DNA from: Terrisporobacter mayombei
GTDB lineage: Bacteria; Bacillota; Clostridia; Peptostreptococcales; Peptostreptococcaceae
NCBI RefSeq assembly: GCF_014333445.1
Contig: NZ_JACRYU010000021.1
Span: 1 to 55,860 of the forward strand
Direction: 5' to 3'
DNA length: 55,860 bases
Positions 27,444-39,186 of the stretch are shown here, piece after piece. Under the pieces are notes generated by a model that was given only the letters and a program-made list of their open reading frames with translations, made no database searches and was not told the DNA's origin. Every line of letters starts with the position of its first letter. Position 1 is the first letter of the stretch. Made by a program: the position numbers and the translations under genes.

Positions 27444-27601
27444 TAAAAAACCATAATTTTTACATTACAACACCATTAAATTATATGTAATATCACGAAT
27501 TATTTTTATATATATTTAAATATTAATCGCATTTTACCTTTTTATAATTAAATATTAAGGTTGTAGAATACATATTTTAAAGATACTTTATTAATTAAAG
27601 A

Positions 27602-27640
27602 AAAAAGTTATTTAACTATAAAATAATTAAATAACTTTTC
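27602..27640 (-). terminator. second terminator behind the BMP lipoprotein gene
   Basis: AAAAGTTATTTAA and TTAAATAACTTTT arms with T-run on the minus strand. A second hairpin lies nearer the gene. Confidence 0.75.
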
Positions 27641-27659
27641 AAATAAAAATTGCCATATA

Positions 27660-27691
27660 TAAAAAAGAAAGCATAATTATTTCTTTTTTAT
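27660..27691 (-). terminator. terminator of the BMP lipoprotein gene
   Basis: AAAAAAGAAA and TTTCTTTTTT arms around a 9-base loop, directly downstream of the stop codon. Confidence 0.75.
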
Positions 27692-27713
27692 ACGATATTA
27701 AATTCTATAACAA

Positions 27714-28739
27714 TTATTTTTTCATTGATTCATATTCTTCCTTTGTAGAAGGAACTTTAATTTCTCCATCTTTTATTTTTTCTATCATGTTATTTACATA
27801 ATCTAAAATATCTTGAGGTACTAAACTTTTACTACTTTCTGGTATTCCAACACCATCTTGTTCAAGACCATATACTTTTGACTCTCCACCTTTTAATTTC
27901 CCATTTACAAGGTCATTTACACTATTATAAACACCTACATCTACCTTTTTCAATGCAGAAGTTAATACATTTTCTGGGGCTAAGCTACTTTGATCCTTAT
28001 CTACACCTATAGCATATTTATTTTGTTCTTTTGCAGATTCTATAGCTCCAAGTCCCGTTGCACCAGCAGCAGAAAGTATTATATCTGCTCCATTTGAATA
28101 CATTTGATTAGCTATAGATTTTCCTTTAGCTGCATCTGCAAATGTACCTGCGTATTGAACATTAACACTTACATCTTTATTAGATTCGTTTACACCTGCT
28201 CTATATCCGTATTCAAATCTAGATATAACTGTATTTTCCATACCTCCAATAAATCCTACTTTGTTTGTTTTTGTCATCTTACCTGCTATAAGTCCCGTTA
28301 AATAAGATGCATCATTCTCTTTAAAAAGTATTGGTGTTACATTAAAAGGTATTTCATCATAACTTTGATCAATTATTGCAAAGCTCTGATCCGGATAATT
28401 TTCTGCTTGTTTTTTTATATCTTCAGCCATAGTATTACATACTCCTATGATTAAATCCATACCTTGATCTGCTAAAGTCTCTATATTCCCTAAATATTCT
28501 GATGCTTGTTTTGATTCAAGAACCTTAATTTCTATACCTAAATCTTTTTGTGCCTTTTTAAGACCTTCCCATGCTGATTGATTAAATGATTCATCATTTA
28601 TCCCTCCCACATCAGATACCATTCCTATTTTTATATTCTTCTCTTCTTTAGGCTCGGTTTTATTATTGCCACAACCAACCAAACTTGATGTACTTAATAT
28701 TATAGCTGTAATTAAAGCAACTAATTTTTTAAATTTAAT
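27714..28739 (-). CDS. BMP-family (PnrA-like) nucleoside-binding lipoprotein, apparent ATT start
   Basis: 341 residues if initiation is at ATT (28739). Surface lipoprotein, substrate-binding part of a BMP/PnrA nucleoside ABC importer. Signal peptide KFKKLVALITAIILSTSS leads into lipobox LVGC, so the mature protein begins CGNNKTEPKEEKN. The BMP core has MVSDVGGINDESFNQSAWEGL, a hallmark of the family, and FIGGMENTVISRFEYGYRAGV. GGAGG lies 6 bases before ATT; no ATG, GTG or TTG is in a position that keeps the signal peptide. The first conventional start is a TTG (28682) inside the lipobox. Its permease and ATPase genes are not in the window. Purine uptake would fit the adjacent pur operon (inference). 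Confidence 0.85.
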   Translation of the reverse strand: MKFKKLVALITAIILSTSSLVGCGNNKTEPKEEKNIKIGMVSDVGGINDESFNQSAWEGLKKAQKDLGIEIKVLESKQASEYLGNIETLADQGMDLIIGVCNTMAEDIKKQAENYPDQSFAIIDQSYDEIPFNVTPILFKENDASYLTGLIAGKMTKTNKVGFIGGMENTVISRFEYGYRAGVNESNKDVSVNVQYAGTFADAAKGKSIANQMYSNGADIILSAAGATGLGAIESAKEQNKYAIGVDKDQSSLAPENVLTSALKKVDVGVYNSVNDLVNGKLKGGESKVYGLEQDGVGIPESSKSLVPQDILDYVNNMIEKIKDGEIKVPSTKEEYESMKK

Positions 28740-28844
28740 TTTATTCCTCCTGATGTAATTATAATTAATTGTTATATTTTTATATTTTTACTAATGCATA
28801 TATTTTTAGTATTATTTATATTTTATATAACTTAAAATATAAAT

Positions 28845-28880
28845 AAAAAAGGAAAAAGATTTATAATCTTTTTCCTTTTA
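28845..28880 (-). terminator. terminator behind the EIIC cassette
   Basis: AAAAAAGGAAAAAGAT and ATCTTTTTCCTTTT arms with a short loop; T-rich on both strands. Confidence 0.8.
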
Positions 28881-28889
28881 TAATTTATT

Positions 28890-29125
28890 ATTCCCATTAG
28901 GCAAATCCAAGTCTGTTCTTAAACAGTTTTGTTTAATTTTTATTTTGAATTCGCCATTTTTTACTTCAATTGCACAATTTATTTTGGCTTACTGATTTTC
29001 TGTTGCCAAATTGTTGCCACCATTTCATTATAGCAAAGTTAATAGATAAAGCAACTTCTTTATCATAGGCATCAGAAAAGAACATTCAAAAATAATCCTT
29101 TTTATTGTCTGCTCTCTCTTTAGCT
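28890..29125 (-). pseudogene. possible decayed integrase tail / mobile-element remnant
   Basis: Short minus-strand reading fragments only. One ends MVATIWQQKISKPK, another reads KWWQQFGNRKSVSQNKLC, and a third reads VKNGEFKIKIKQNCLRTDLD before stop. The first resembles, as I recall, the extreme C-terminus of tyrosine integrases from Firmicute phages or ICEs, but it is too short to be sure. It lies at the boundary of a GC-richer cassette. Confidence 0.25.
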
Positions 29126-29131
29126 ATACAA

Positions 29132-30192
29132 CTACAATTCTAAATAATAGTCCCCGTCTTTTATTTTTCCTTTTTTTCTAAGAATTTTATCAAATAACAA
29201 CGACAAGGTAATAGGCAAAAAGAAATGTAGTAATAAAACAGCAAATATTGTCATTCCCTTAAATCCCATATCCGTAAAAGTAAAAATCTGTCCTACAAAT
29301 CCACAGGTTCCCATACCAGCACCGGTAGGAGTATTTGTCATTCTAAAGAGACAAGTTCCAATCGGTGCAATAATAATTGAAGATAACACCGGCGGTAACA
29401 ATATCCATGGATTCTTGATGATATTTGGCATTTGAAACATAGACGAACCAAGTCCCATAGCCATAACACCACCCATCTTACAGTCCCTGTAGCTGATTGT
29501 GGCAAAACCAACCATTTGTGTGCAACATCCAATAGCAGCCGCACCAGCAGATATACCTGATAAGTCCAGCATAATACACAATGCAGTACTTGATAGTGGT
29601 GATGTTAAGACAAGTCCTAAAATAAGAGCAACAATAATTCCCATAAAGAATGGCTGCAATTCTGTTGCTTTCATAATAATAGCACCTATTCCTGTCAGTA
29701 ACGATTTTGCAAACGGTCCTGCAAAGGTTGCCGCAACGCTGCCGGCAAGCAGTGTTACACCCGGTGTTACCAAAATATCAACTTTGGTTTCCTTTGAAAC
29801 CATTTTTCCAAATTCAGCACCAATAAGTACAGAAATTAAAGCCGCTGCTTCTCCGCCTACATTTGCTCCCAGTGCCCCGGTAACTGCACTGGTAAACAAC
29901 ACAAGTGGGGGAGCTTCCACTCCCCATGCCACCGCTACACCAATGGCAGGACCTACCATTTCCATTGCAAAACTTCCCACATTAATAAGATACTGCAAAA
30001 ATAGTTGTGAACCAAACAGAACCTGTCCCTGCTCCCCGATCGTTTTGAAAATCAGCCCAATCAATAAAGATGCAAAAACTGCCTGTGCCATTTGGGACAG
30101 TACATCAACTAAATATCGCTGCGGAGTGATAATAATATTCTTTTTTTAAGAAATGCGGAAATTTTATTTCCGACTTTTTCAGACTTTTCCAT
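29132..30192 (-). pseudogene. PfoR-like PTS EIIC membrane protein, frameshifted near the N-terminus
   Basis: The long open frame (29132-30091) encodes about 319 residues of a polytopic membrane protein of the PTS_EIIC_2 / PfoR group (GPAIGVAVAWGVEAPPLVLF; GALGANVGGEAAALISVLIGAEFGK). The true start is an ATG at 30192 preceded by AAGGAAG; it opens MEKSEKVGNKISAFLKK, then loses frame in a run of seven A (30141-30147). With eight A the frame continues KNIIITPQRYLVDVLSQMAQAVF, giving a normal 353-residue protein. Natural mutation, slippage control or sequencing error cannot be distinguished here. GC content and codon use differ from neighbours. Role: putative sugar transporter or regulator, uncertain. 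Confidence 0.75.
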
Positions 30193-30253
30193 TTTCTTCT
30201 TCCTTTCAAAAAACTGTGATATAAATAAATTCTATATACTTAAGTCACAGATT

Positions 30254-30284
30254 ATTATAAGGAATAAAATCATTGTAAGGTCAA
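30254..30284 (-). promoter_or_regulatory. MerR-type promoter with 19-bp spacer upstream of the EIIC gene
   Basis: -35 TTGACC (30279-30284), 19-nt spacer, -10 TATAAT (30254-30259) on the minus strand. An overlong 19-bp spacer is the hallmark of promoters activated by MerR regulators; a MerR gene lies directly upstream. Confidence 0.65.
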
Positions 30285-30399
30285 GTACATATCCTAATCT
30301 TACGTAATATACTTATTTAGCCATATTAATCACAATCTGTTTATCACTACGCATTTTTTACCCATAAAACATTATAATAGTTATAAGGTTTGAGGTCTC

Positions 30400-31212
30400 T
30401 CATATTGCAATCGGAATCTGAACTTCAAAATACCGGCAGAACCCCCGCTCTGTATATCCCCTGCCAACTAACACTCCCCTGACATCTCCATTTACCTTAT
30501 ATCCTTTTTCTTTTGCATACTGTATGGCAGGCTGAAAACAGTGCATTCCTAAATTTTCAAAAGAATCCACATAAATGATAGTGCATAGACAAGCCTGTTC
30601 CGGTTGCTCAGTATGTGCCTGACTATTATTACGAAAATCTAATTTGTGATAAAAGTCCACATCTATTACAAAATTCCATTTCATATGGTTCCCATTCAAC
30701 TCCACGCAAGCGTCAAAAAAGATTATATTGTCATTCGAAAAAAGCTCTTTGCTAAACATTTTATTGATCGTTATTTTGCTTTCATTAAAATGCTCATTTC
30801 TTCCGTTTGAAAACTCAAACACATATTTTTTCTCTATGTTTTTAACCCAGTAGTTCCCCAGATTGAACCGAAAAGTATTTTGAAAATCTATAATCTGATG
30901 AATTCTTAGACTCTTCAAAGACAAGAATTGCACTGTCTTATCTAATTCTTCTTTATAATCCGTCATTCCTTTTAACAGGTAATCTGATGAGTTGTTATGA
31001 ATTGTATCTGCAATATCACTAATATTGATTCCCCAGCTCTTGTAATGTAGACATTCGGTCAATTCAAAAATATCATTCAGACAATATTCTCTGTACTGAT
31101 TATTATCATTTCTTGCTGGATGAATGGCACCACATTTTTCATAATACCTTACCATTTCACTGGACATATTCAGCATCTCCGAAACGTCTCCTATTTTATA
31201 TGTGTATTCCAT
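30400..31212 (-). CDS. MerR-family regulator with GyrI-like effector domain
   Basis: 270 residues. The N-terminal winged HTH (YTYKIGDVSEMLNMSSEMVRYYEKCG) is followed by a dimerisation helix and a C-terminal ligand-binding domain of the GyrI/BmrR-like type (CTIIYVDSFENLGMHCFQPA, ending in FCRYFEVQIPIAI). Probably activates the downstream membrane-protein gene upon binding a small organic ligand. The ATG at 31212 has GGAGG 5 bases upstream; the longer upstream frame lacks such a site. Base composition is GC-richer than the surroundings and matches the EIIC gene, suggesting joint horizontal acquisition. Confidence 0.85.
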   Translation of the reverse strand: MEYTYKIGDVSEMLNMSSEMVRYYEKCGAIHPARNDNNQYREYCLNDIFELTECLHYKSWGINISDIADTIHNNSSDYLLKGMTDYKEELDKTVQFLSLKSLRIHQIIDFQNTFRFNLGNYWVKNIEKKYVFEFSNGRNEHFNESKITINKMFSKELFSNDNIIFFDACVELNGNHMKWNFVIDVDFYHKLDFRNNSQAHTEQPEQACLCTIIYVDSFENLGMHCFQPAIQYAKEKGYKVNGDVRGVLVGRGYTERGFCRYFEVQIPIAI

Positions 31213-31469
31213 TTTTACCTCCGTATTATAATTTATTACATATTTTTTACTTTTGAACAACATGAATCCCAAAAACAAGTTTATTTATCTATGATATAAT
31301 TCGTCAGATAAATACCATCCTAATAACTTTTTGCACTTCTATATATTCTTATTTATCGCTCTTTTCATCAAGAATATTGTATCATGCCAGTCAATAAACT
31401 TCATACAGATTTTTATTGAGTTTCCCCTTTTTTTACCTCTAAAACACCTCCTAAACTTATATTTAAACG

Positions 31470-31526
31470 CAAAAAAAGTAGGTTACACATTACTCATTTC
31501 TAAGTAACATTTAACCTACTTTTTAT
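31470..31526 (-). terminator. terminator of guaBA
   Basis: AAAAAGTAGGTTA and TAACCTACTTTTT arms with an inner TTACT/AGTAA pairing. T-run on both strands. The 31280-31470 stretch holds only the likely MerR promoter region (extended -10 TGATACAAT on the minus strand). Confidence 0.85.
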
Positions 31527-31559
31527 TTATATTAAACGTTAAAATTTCAATACCTTATA

Positions 31560-33091
31560 TTATTCCCACTCGATAGTACCTGGTGGTTTAGAAGTTATAT
31601 CATATACAACTCTATTCGCACCATCAACTTCGTTTACTATTCTATTTGATATTTTTTCTAGTACATCATAAGGCATTTTATACCAGTCAGAAGTCATTCC
31701 ATCAGAAGAAGTTACAGCTCTTAAGCCTACTAAGTAAGCATAAGTTCTTTCATCTCCCATAACTCCAACAGTCTTTACATCCGGTAATGTAGCGAATGCT
31801 TGCCATATTTCTTTATATAAACCAGCTTTTTTAAGCTCTTCCATATATATAGCATCAGCTTCTCTTAATATATCACATCTTTCTTTTGTAACTTCACCAA
31901 TTACTCTTATACCTAATCCTGGTCCTGGGAATGGATGTCTAAATATTAAGTCTTCGTCTATTCCAAGCTCTAAACCTATTTTTCTAACTTCATCTTTAAA
32001 TAATTCTCTAAGAGGTTCTACTATTTGGAATTCTATATCTTCTGGTATTCCACCAACATTGTGGTGAGATTTTATTGTAGCGGCTTCTCCATGTCCACTT
32101 TCTACAACATCTGGATATATAGTTCCTTGAACTAAGAAGTCCATCTTTCCAAGTTTATTTGATTCTTCTTCAAATACCCTTATAAACTCTTCACCTATTA
32201 TTTTTCTCTTAGCTTCTGGCTCTGTTATTCCTTTTAATTTACCTAAGAATCTGTCTTCACAGTTAACTCTTATTAAGTTCATATCAAACTTATCTCTGAA
32301 TATTCTTTCTACATCGTCACCTTCATTTTTTCTAAGTAAACCATGATCAACAAATACACAAGTTAAGTTATCACCTATAGCTCTATGCACAAGTACTGCT
32401 GCTACTGATGAATCAACTCCACCACTTAAAGCACATAATACTTTTTTATCTCCGATTACTTCTTTTAATTCTTTTACTTTATCACTTATAAATGAATCTG
32501 TAGTCCAGTCTCCACTTACCTCACAAACATTATATAAGAAGTTTCTAAGTACCTTATCTCCTTCTAAACAATGTTCAACTTCTGGATGGAATTGAACTCC
32601 ATATAAGTTTTTCTCTTTGTTTTCTATAGCTGCAACTGGACAATCAGCAGTGTAAGCTATTACTTCAAATCCTTCTGCTACAGTATCTACTAAATCAGTA
32701 TGACTCATCCATACTGTATTAGTAGTCATTCCTTCAAATAACTTTGATTCTTTATATGTTATAGCTGTTTTTCCGTATTCTTTTTCAGCTGTATTACCTT
32801 TTCTAACTACACCACCTAAAACATGTGACATTATTTGATGTCCATAACATATTCCTAATACAGGCACACCTATTTCAAATATTTCTTTTGATATTGATGG
32901 AGAGTCTGCTAAGTATGCACTATTAGGTCCTCCAGTAAATATTATTCCTTTTGGATTTTTTGCTTTTATTACTTCTACATCAGTAGTGTAAGGTATTATT
33001 TCACAGTATACGTTATTTTCCCTTACTCTTCTTGCTATTAATTGATTGTATTGACCTCCGAAGTCAACAACTAATACTAACTCATGTTTCA

Positions 33092-33092
<1 letters not shown>
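31560..33092 (-). CDS. guaA: GMP synthase (glutamine-hydrolysing)
   Basis: 510 residues. Aminates XMP to GMP. The N-terminal class I glutaminase has VLGICYGHQ (nucleophile Cys) and VQFHPEVEH. The ATP pyrophosphatase P-loop is [12 protein letters not shown], and the C-terminal dimerisation domain ends [13 protein letters not shown], the invariant end of GuaA. Its ATG overlaps the guaB stop by one base (TAATG), so translation is coupled. Controlled by the guanine riboswitch upstream of guaB. Confidence 0.97.
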
Positions 33093-34678
<1,586 letters not shown>

Positions 34679-34746
34679 TTAAATTACTTAAAGTATTACT
34701 TTAAGCTTATTTAATTCTTATATTATTCAAATTTATATAATAATTT

Positions 34747-34817
34747 CACCCATAGTCAAGATTTTTACGGTATCTCGGTAGAGACTCTCAGACCATATTT
34801 CTGAGTATATACGAGTG
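34747..34817 (-). ncRNA. guanine (purine) riboswitch aptamer of guaBA
   Basis: Minus-strand CACTCGTATA ... AATATGGTCTGAGAG, then GTCTCTACCGAGATACCGTA and CTTGACTATGGGTG match the xpt/purine aptamer. The specificity base in GACTATGG is C (adenine switches have T), so guanine or hypoxanthine is the expected ligand. Ligand binding should favour the downstream terminator and switch guaBA off. Confidence 0.95.
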
Positions 34818-34860
34818 ATTTTAATTTTTTAAATTCGTTATTTCGCTTATATTGAATAAT

Positions 34861-34889
34861 AATTTACCAAAATAATTCGACTATGTCAA
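34861..34889 (-). promoter_or_regulatory. guaBA promoter overlapping the larC 3' end
   Basis: -35 TTGACA (34884-34889), 17-nt spacer, -10 TAAATT (34861-34866). The -35 consists of the last two sense codons of larC (TTG ACA, then TAG). Confidence 0.75.
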
Positions 34890-36071
34890 CAAATTTTTAA
34901 TAATTTCTTTATTCATCGATATATTTATAGAATCATATATTTCTTTTATTGGTATATTTAAGCTAAGTGCTATATTTTTACATTGTTCATACTCTGGTTT
35001 TACCTTTATTAATTTACCATTATAATATCCTAACTTAAATTTTATAGGTCCATATTTAGTATCTATATCAATAAACTTTCTATCTAATTTACATCTATTA
35101 TATTTATTATACCTAACCCCAAAAGTAGATGTTTCTAATAATATAATATTAGTGAATTTTTCTAGATCTTTTTCTTCGACAAGTATATTTATTTTATATG
35201 CAGGCCTACTCTTCTTCATATATATACTTTGTGCATATACATCTAATGCACCTTCATTTAATATTTTATCAAATAAATATGAATAAATTTCGCAAGACAT
35301 ATCATCTATATTAGCTGAAATTTCATATACTATTTCTTCACTATCTTCTTCCTCTTCACAAATAAAAGTTCTTAATAAATTTGGCTTTTCAAATTTTTTA
35401 TGTCCTACTCCATATCCTATTGTACTAACGTTCAGATTTATTTCTTTTATAAATCCATCACAAAGTGATTTTATAATAGCTGCTCCTGTAGGTGTTGTGC
35501 ATTCACCTTCAACATGATTTAACTTAACAGGGACATTTTTTAATATCTCCACTGTCGCTGGTGCTGCTGCTGGAATTATACCATGATCACATTTTATAAA
35601 TCCAGAACCTAGAGGTACCGAAGTCGCATAAATTTTATCTATACATAATAAGTCTAATAAAATAACACTTCCTACTATATCTACGATAGAATCTATTGCA
35701 CCCACTTCATGAAAATGTATTTTATCAATTGTAGTACCATGGACATTTGCTTCAGCTTCTGCAACAGTCATAAATACTTTTTTAGATTTTTCCTTTATAT
35801 CTGTATTCAAAGAACTATCATCTATAATTTCATATATGTCTATTAGATTCCTGTGACAATGCTGCTCTTTAGTTATAACATTGACCTTTGTTCCTTTAAT
35901 TCCGTTTTCAAATTTATCACTAATTTCTATGGTAAATTCATTATCCATATTTAACTTGCTTAATTCTTCTAAAAAAATTTCTTTAGGAACGCCTAAATTT
36001 AAAAGAGAAGCTAGCGTCATATCTCCCGATATTCCACCTATAATGTCAAAATATAAAATTTTAGTATTCAT
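34881..36071 (-). CDS. larC: LarC, nickel insertion protein for the nickel-pincer cofactor
   Basis: 396 residues. Inserts nickel into the pyridinium-dithiocarboxylate mononucleotide to finish the NPN cofactor of lactate racemase and related enzymes. Motifs: YFDIIGGISGDMTLASLLNLG, FHEVGAIDSIVDIVG, GECTTPTGAAI and YEISANIDDMSCEIYS. The gene is one continuous frame, unlike Lactobacillus larC, which needs a frameshift. It follows larB by 20 bp. No larA or larE is in the window, so the client enzyme is elsewhere. Confidence 0.93.
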   Translation of the reverse strand: MNTKILYFDIIGGISGDMTLASLLNLGVPKEIFLEELSKLNMDNEFTIEISDKFENGIKGTKVNVITKEQHCHRNLIDIYEIIDDSSLNTDIKEKSKKVFMTVAEAEANVHGTTIDKIHFHEVGAIDSIVDIVGSVILLDLLCIDKIYATSVPLGSGFIKCDHGIIPAAAPATVEILKNVPVKLNHVEGECTTPTGAAIIKSLCDGFIKEINLNVSTIGYGVGHKKFEKPNLLRTFICEEEEDSEEIVYEISANIDDMSCEIYSYLFDKILNEGALDVYAQSIYMKKSRPAYKINILVEEKDLEKFTNIILLETSTFGVRYNKYNRCKLDRKFIDIDTKYGPIKFKLGYYNGKLIKVKPEYEQCKNIALSLNIPIKEIYDSINISMNKEIIKNLLT

Positions 36072-36091
36072 ATATTACCCCTTAATTATGA

Positions 36092-36835
36092 TTATTTTAA
36101 TTTATTTATAGTAGATGCTAAGTATCCTGCCCCAAAACCATTATTTATATTAACTACAGATATTCCAGAAGCACAACTATTAAGCATAGCTAAAAGAGCT
36201 GCCAATCCATCAAAATTAGCGCCATAGCCAACAGATGTTGGAACGGCAATTACAGGAACATCGACTAAACCTCCAACCACACTTGGTAGTGCTCCTTCCA
36301 TACCTGCTACAGCTATTATTACCCTAGCATTTTCAAGTATATGCCTTTTACTTAGTAACCTATGAATTCCTGCTACTCCTACATCATATAACCTTTCTAC
36401 CTTATTACCTAAGAATAAAGCTGTATGATATGCTTCATCAGCAACAGGTATATCAGAGGTACCACCTGTAACAATTAAAATAGTCCCTTTGCCATCCACA
36501 TTAATTTTATCATTTTCTATTTTTAGTATCCTAGATAATTCATCATATTCAGCATGAGGATATATTTTAGATATTTTTTCAAAGGTTTCTTTGTTACATC
36601 TTGTTCCAAGAATATTACTTTCCTTTTCATTCATTTTTTCTATTATGCCTAAAATATGATCATCACTTTTTCCTTCACAGTATATAACTTCAGGATATCC
36701 ATTTCTTATTTTTCTATGATGATCAATATTAGCATATCCAATGTCCTCAAAAGGTAAATCTTTAAGCTTTTCCAATGCTGAATCTATATCTAAATTATTA
36801 TCTTTTACATTTTCTAATAATTTTCTTAAATCCAT
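36092..36835 (-). CDS. larB: LarB, nickel-pincer cofactor synthesis carboxylase
   Basis: 247 residues. Carboxylates and hydrolyses nicotinic acid adenine dinucleotide, first step to the nickel-pincer nucleotide. The C-terminal half is PurE-like (VTGGTSDIPVADEAYHTA; AGMEGALPSVVGGLVDVPVIAVPTSVGYG), and the N-terminal extension has the family motif DHHRKIRNGYPEVIYCEGKS. In operon with larC. Confidence 0.95.
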   Translation of the reverse strand: MDLRKLLENVKDNNLDIDSALEKLKDLPFEDIGYANIDHHRKIRNGYPEVIYCEGKSDDHILGIIEKMNEKESNILGTRCNKETFEKISKIYPHAEYDELSRILKIENDKINVDGKGTILIVTGGTSDIPVADEAYHTALFLGNKVERLYDVGVAGIHRLLSKRHILENARVIIAVAGMEGALPSVVGGLVDVPVIAVPTSVGYGANFDGLAALLAMLNSCASGISVVNINNGFGAGYLASTINKLK

Positions 36836-36924
36836 AATTATCCCCTTATATATTTTTTATTATTTTATATACATTATAAAGTAATAATTTTTTTATATTA
36901 TAATTATTTTTAATTTAAATAAAA

Positions 36925-36955
36925 ATAAAAGCGAACTCTAAGAGTCCGCTTTTAC
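36925..36955 (-). terminator. terminator of groESL
   Basis: AAAAGCG-ACTCT and AGAGT-CGCTTTT arms with one internal mismatch, directly behind groEL. Confidence 0.8.
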
Positions 36956-36972
36956 CAATTATTTAGTTTTAA

Positions 36973-38897
<1,925 letters not shown>

Positions 38898-38948
38898 AAT
38901 TTATCCCTCCTAAAATAGAATTTATATTATTAAGTTTATTTTTATCTT

Positions 38949-38975
38949 TTATCACTCTATGTGTAAGAGTGCTAA
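38949..38975. promoter_or_regulatory. CIRCE (HrcA operator) of groESL
   Basis: TTATCACTC, nine bases, GAGTGCTAA: one mismatch from consensus. Lies just downstream of the -10, about 50 bp before groES. Confidence 0.93.
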
Positions 38976-38982
38976 CAAGTTA

Positions 38983-39011
38983 ATAATAAACCATTTTTAT
39001 GAAATTTTCAA
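38983..39011 (-). promoter_or_regulatory. groESL promoter
   Basis: -35 TTGAAA (39006-39011), 17-nt spacer, -10 TATTAT (38983-38988) on the minus strand, followed by the CIRCE over the transcription start. Confidence 0.75.
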
Positions 39012-39121
39012 CTCATTTTTGTTATAAACCTATTATGTATATTATTAAGATTTATCTTAATTATTACCTTTTATTCCAATATATATATATTAATTATTAA
39101 TCGTATTTAAATAGATATGAT

Positions 39122-39178
39122 TAATACTAAAAAAGGATTACTTTTAAGTAATTTTGAGTAATCCTTTTTTAGTATTAA
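39122..39178 (-). terminator. terminator of ogg-cls
   Basis: Twenty-base perfect arms beginning AATACTAAAAAAGG and ending CCTTTTTTAGTATT. T-run within the 3' arm on both strands. Confidence 0.85.
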
Positions 39179-39186
39179 ATTATTTT

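Noticed and set aside
27339..27713. Purine riboswitch upstream of purE
   Set aside because: None of the conserved aptamer loops seen at 34747-34817 occur here; only CGAA-type boxes are present.
29499..30149. 216-residue plus-strand frame opposite the EIIC gene
   Set aside because: Antisense of the GC-richer EIIC gene; composition is biased and no domain is recognisable, whereas the minus-strand frame is a clear membrane protein.
34881..36071. Programmed frameshift in larC
   Set aside because: The gene is one continuous 396-codon frame, so no recoding is needed here.
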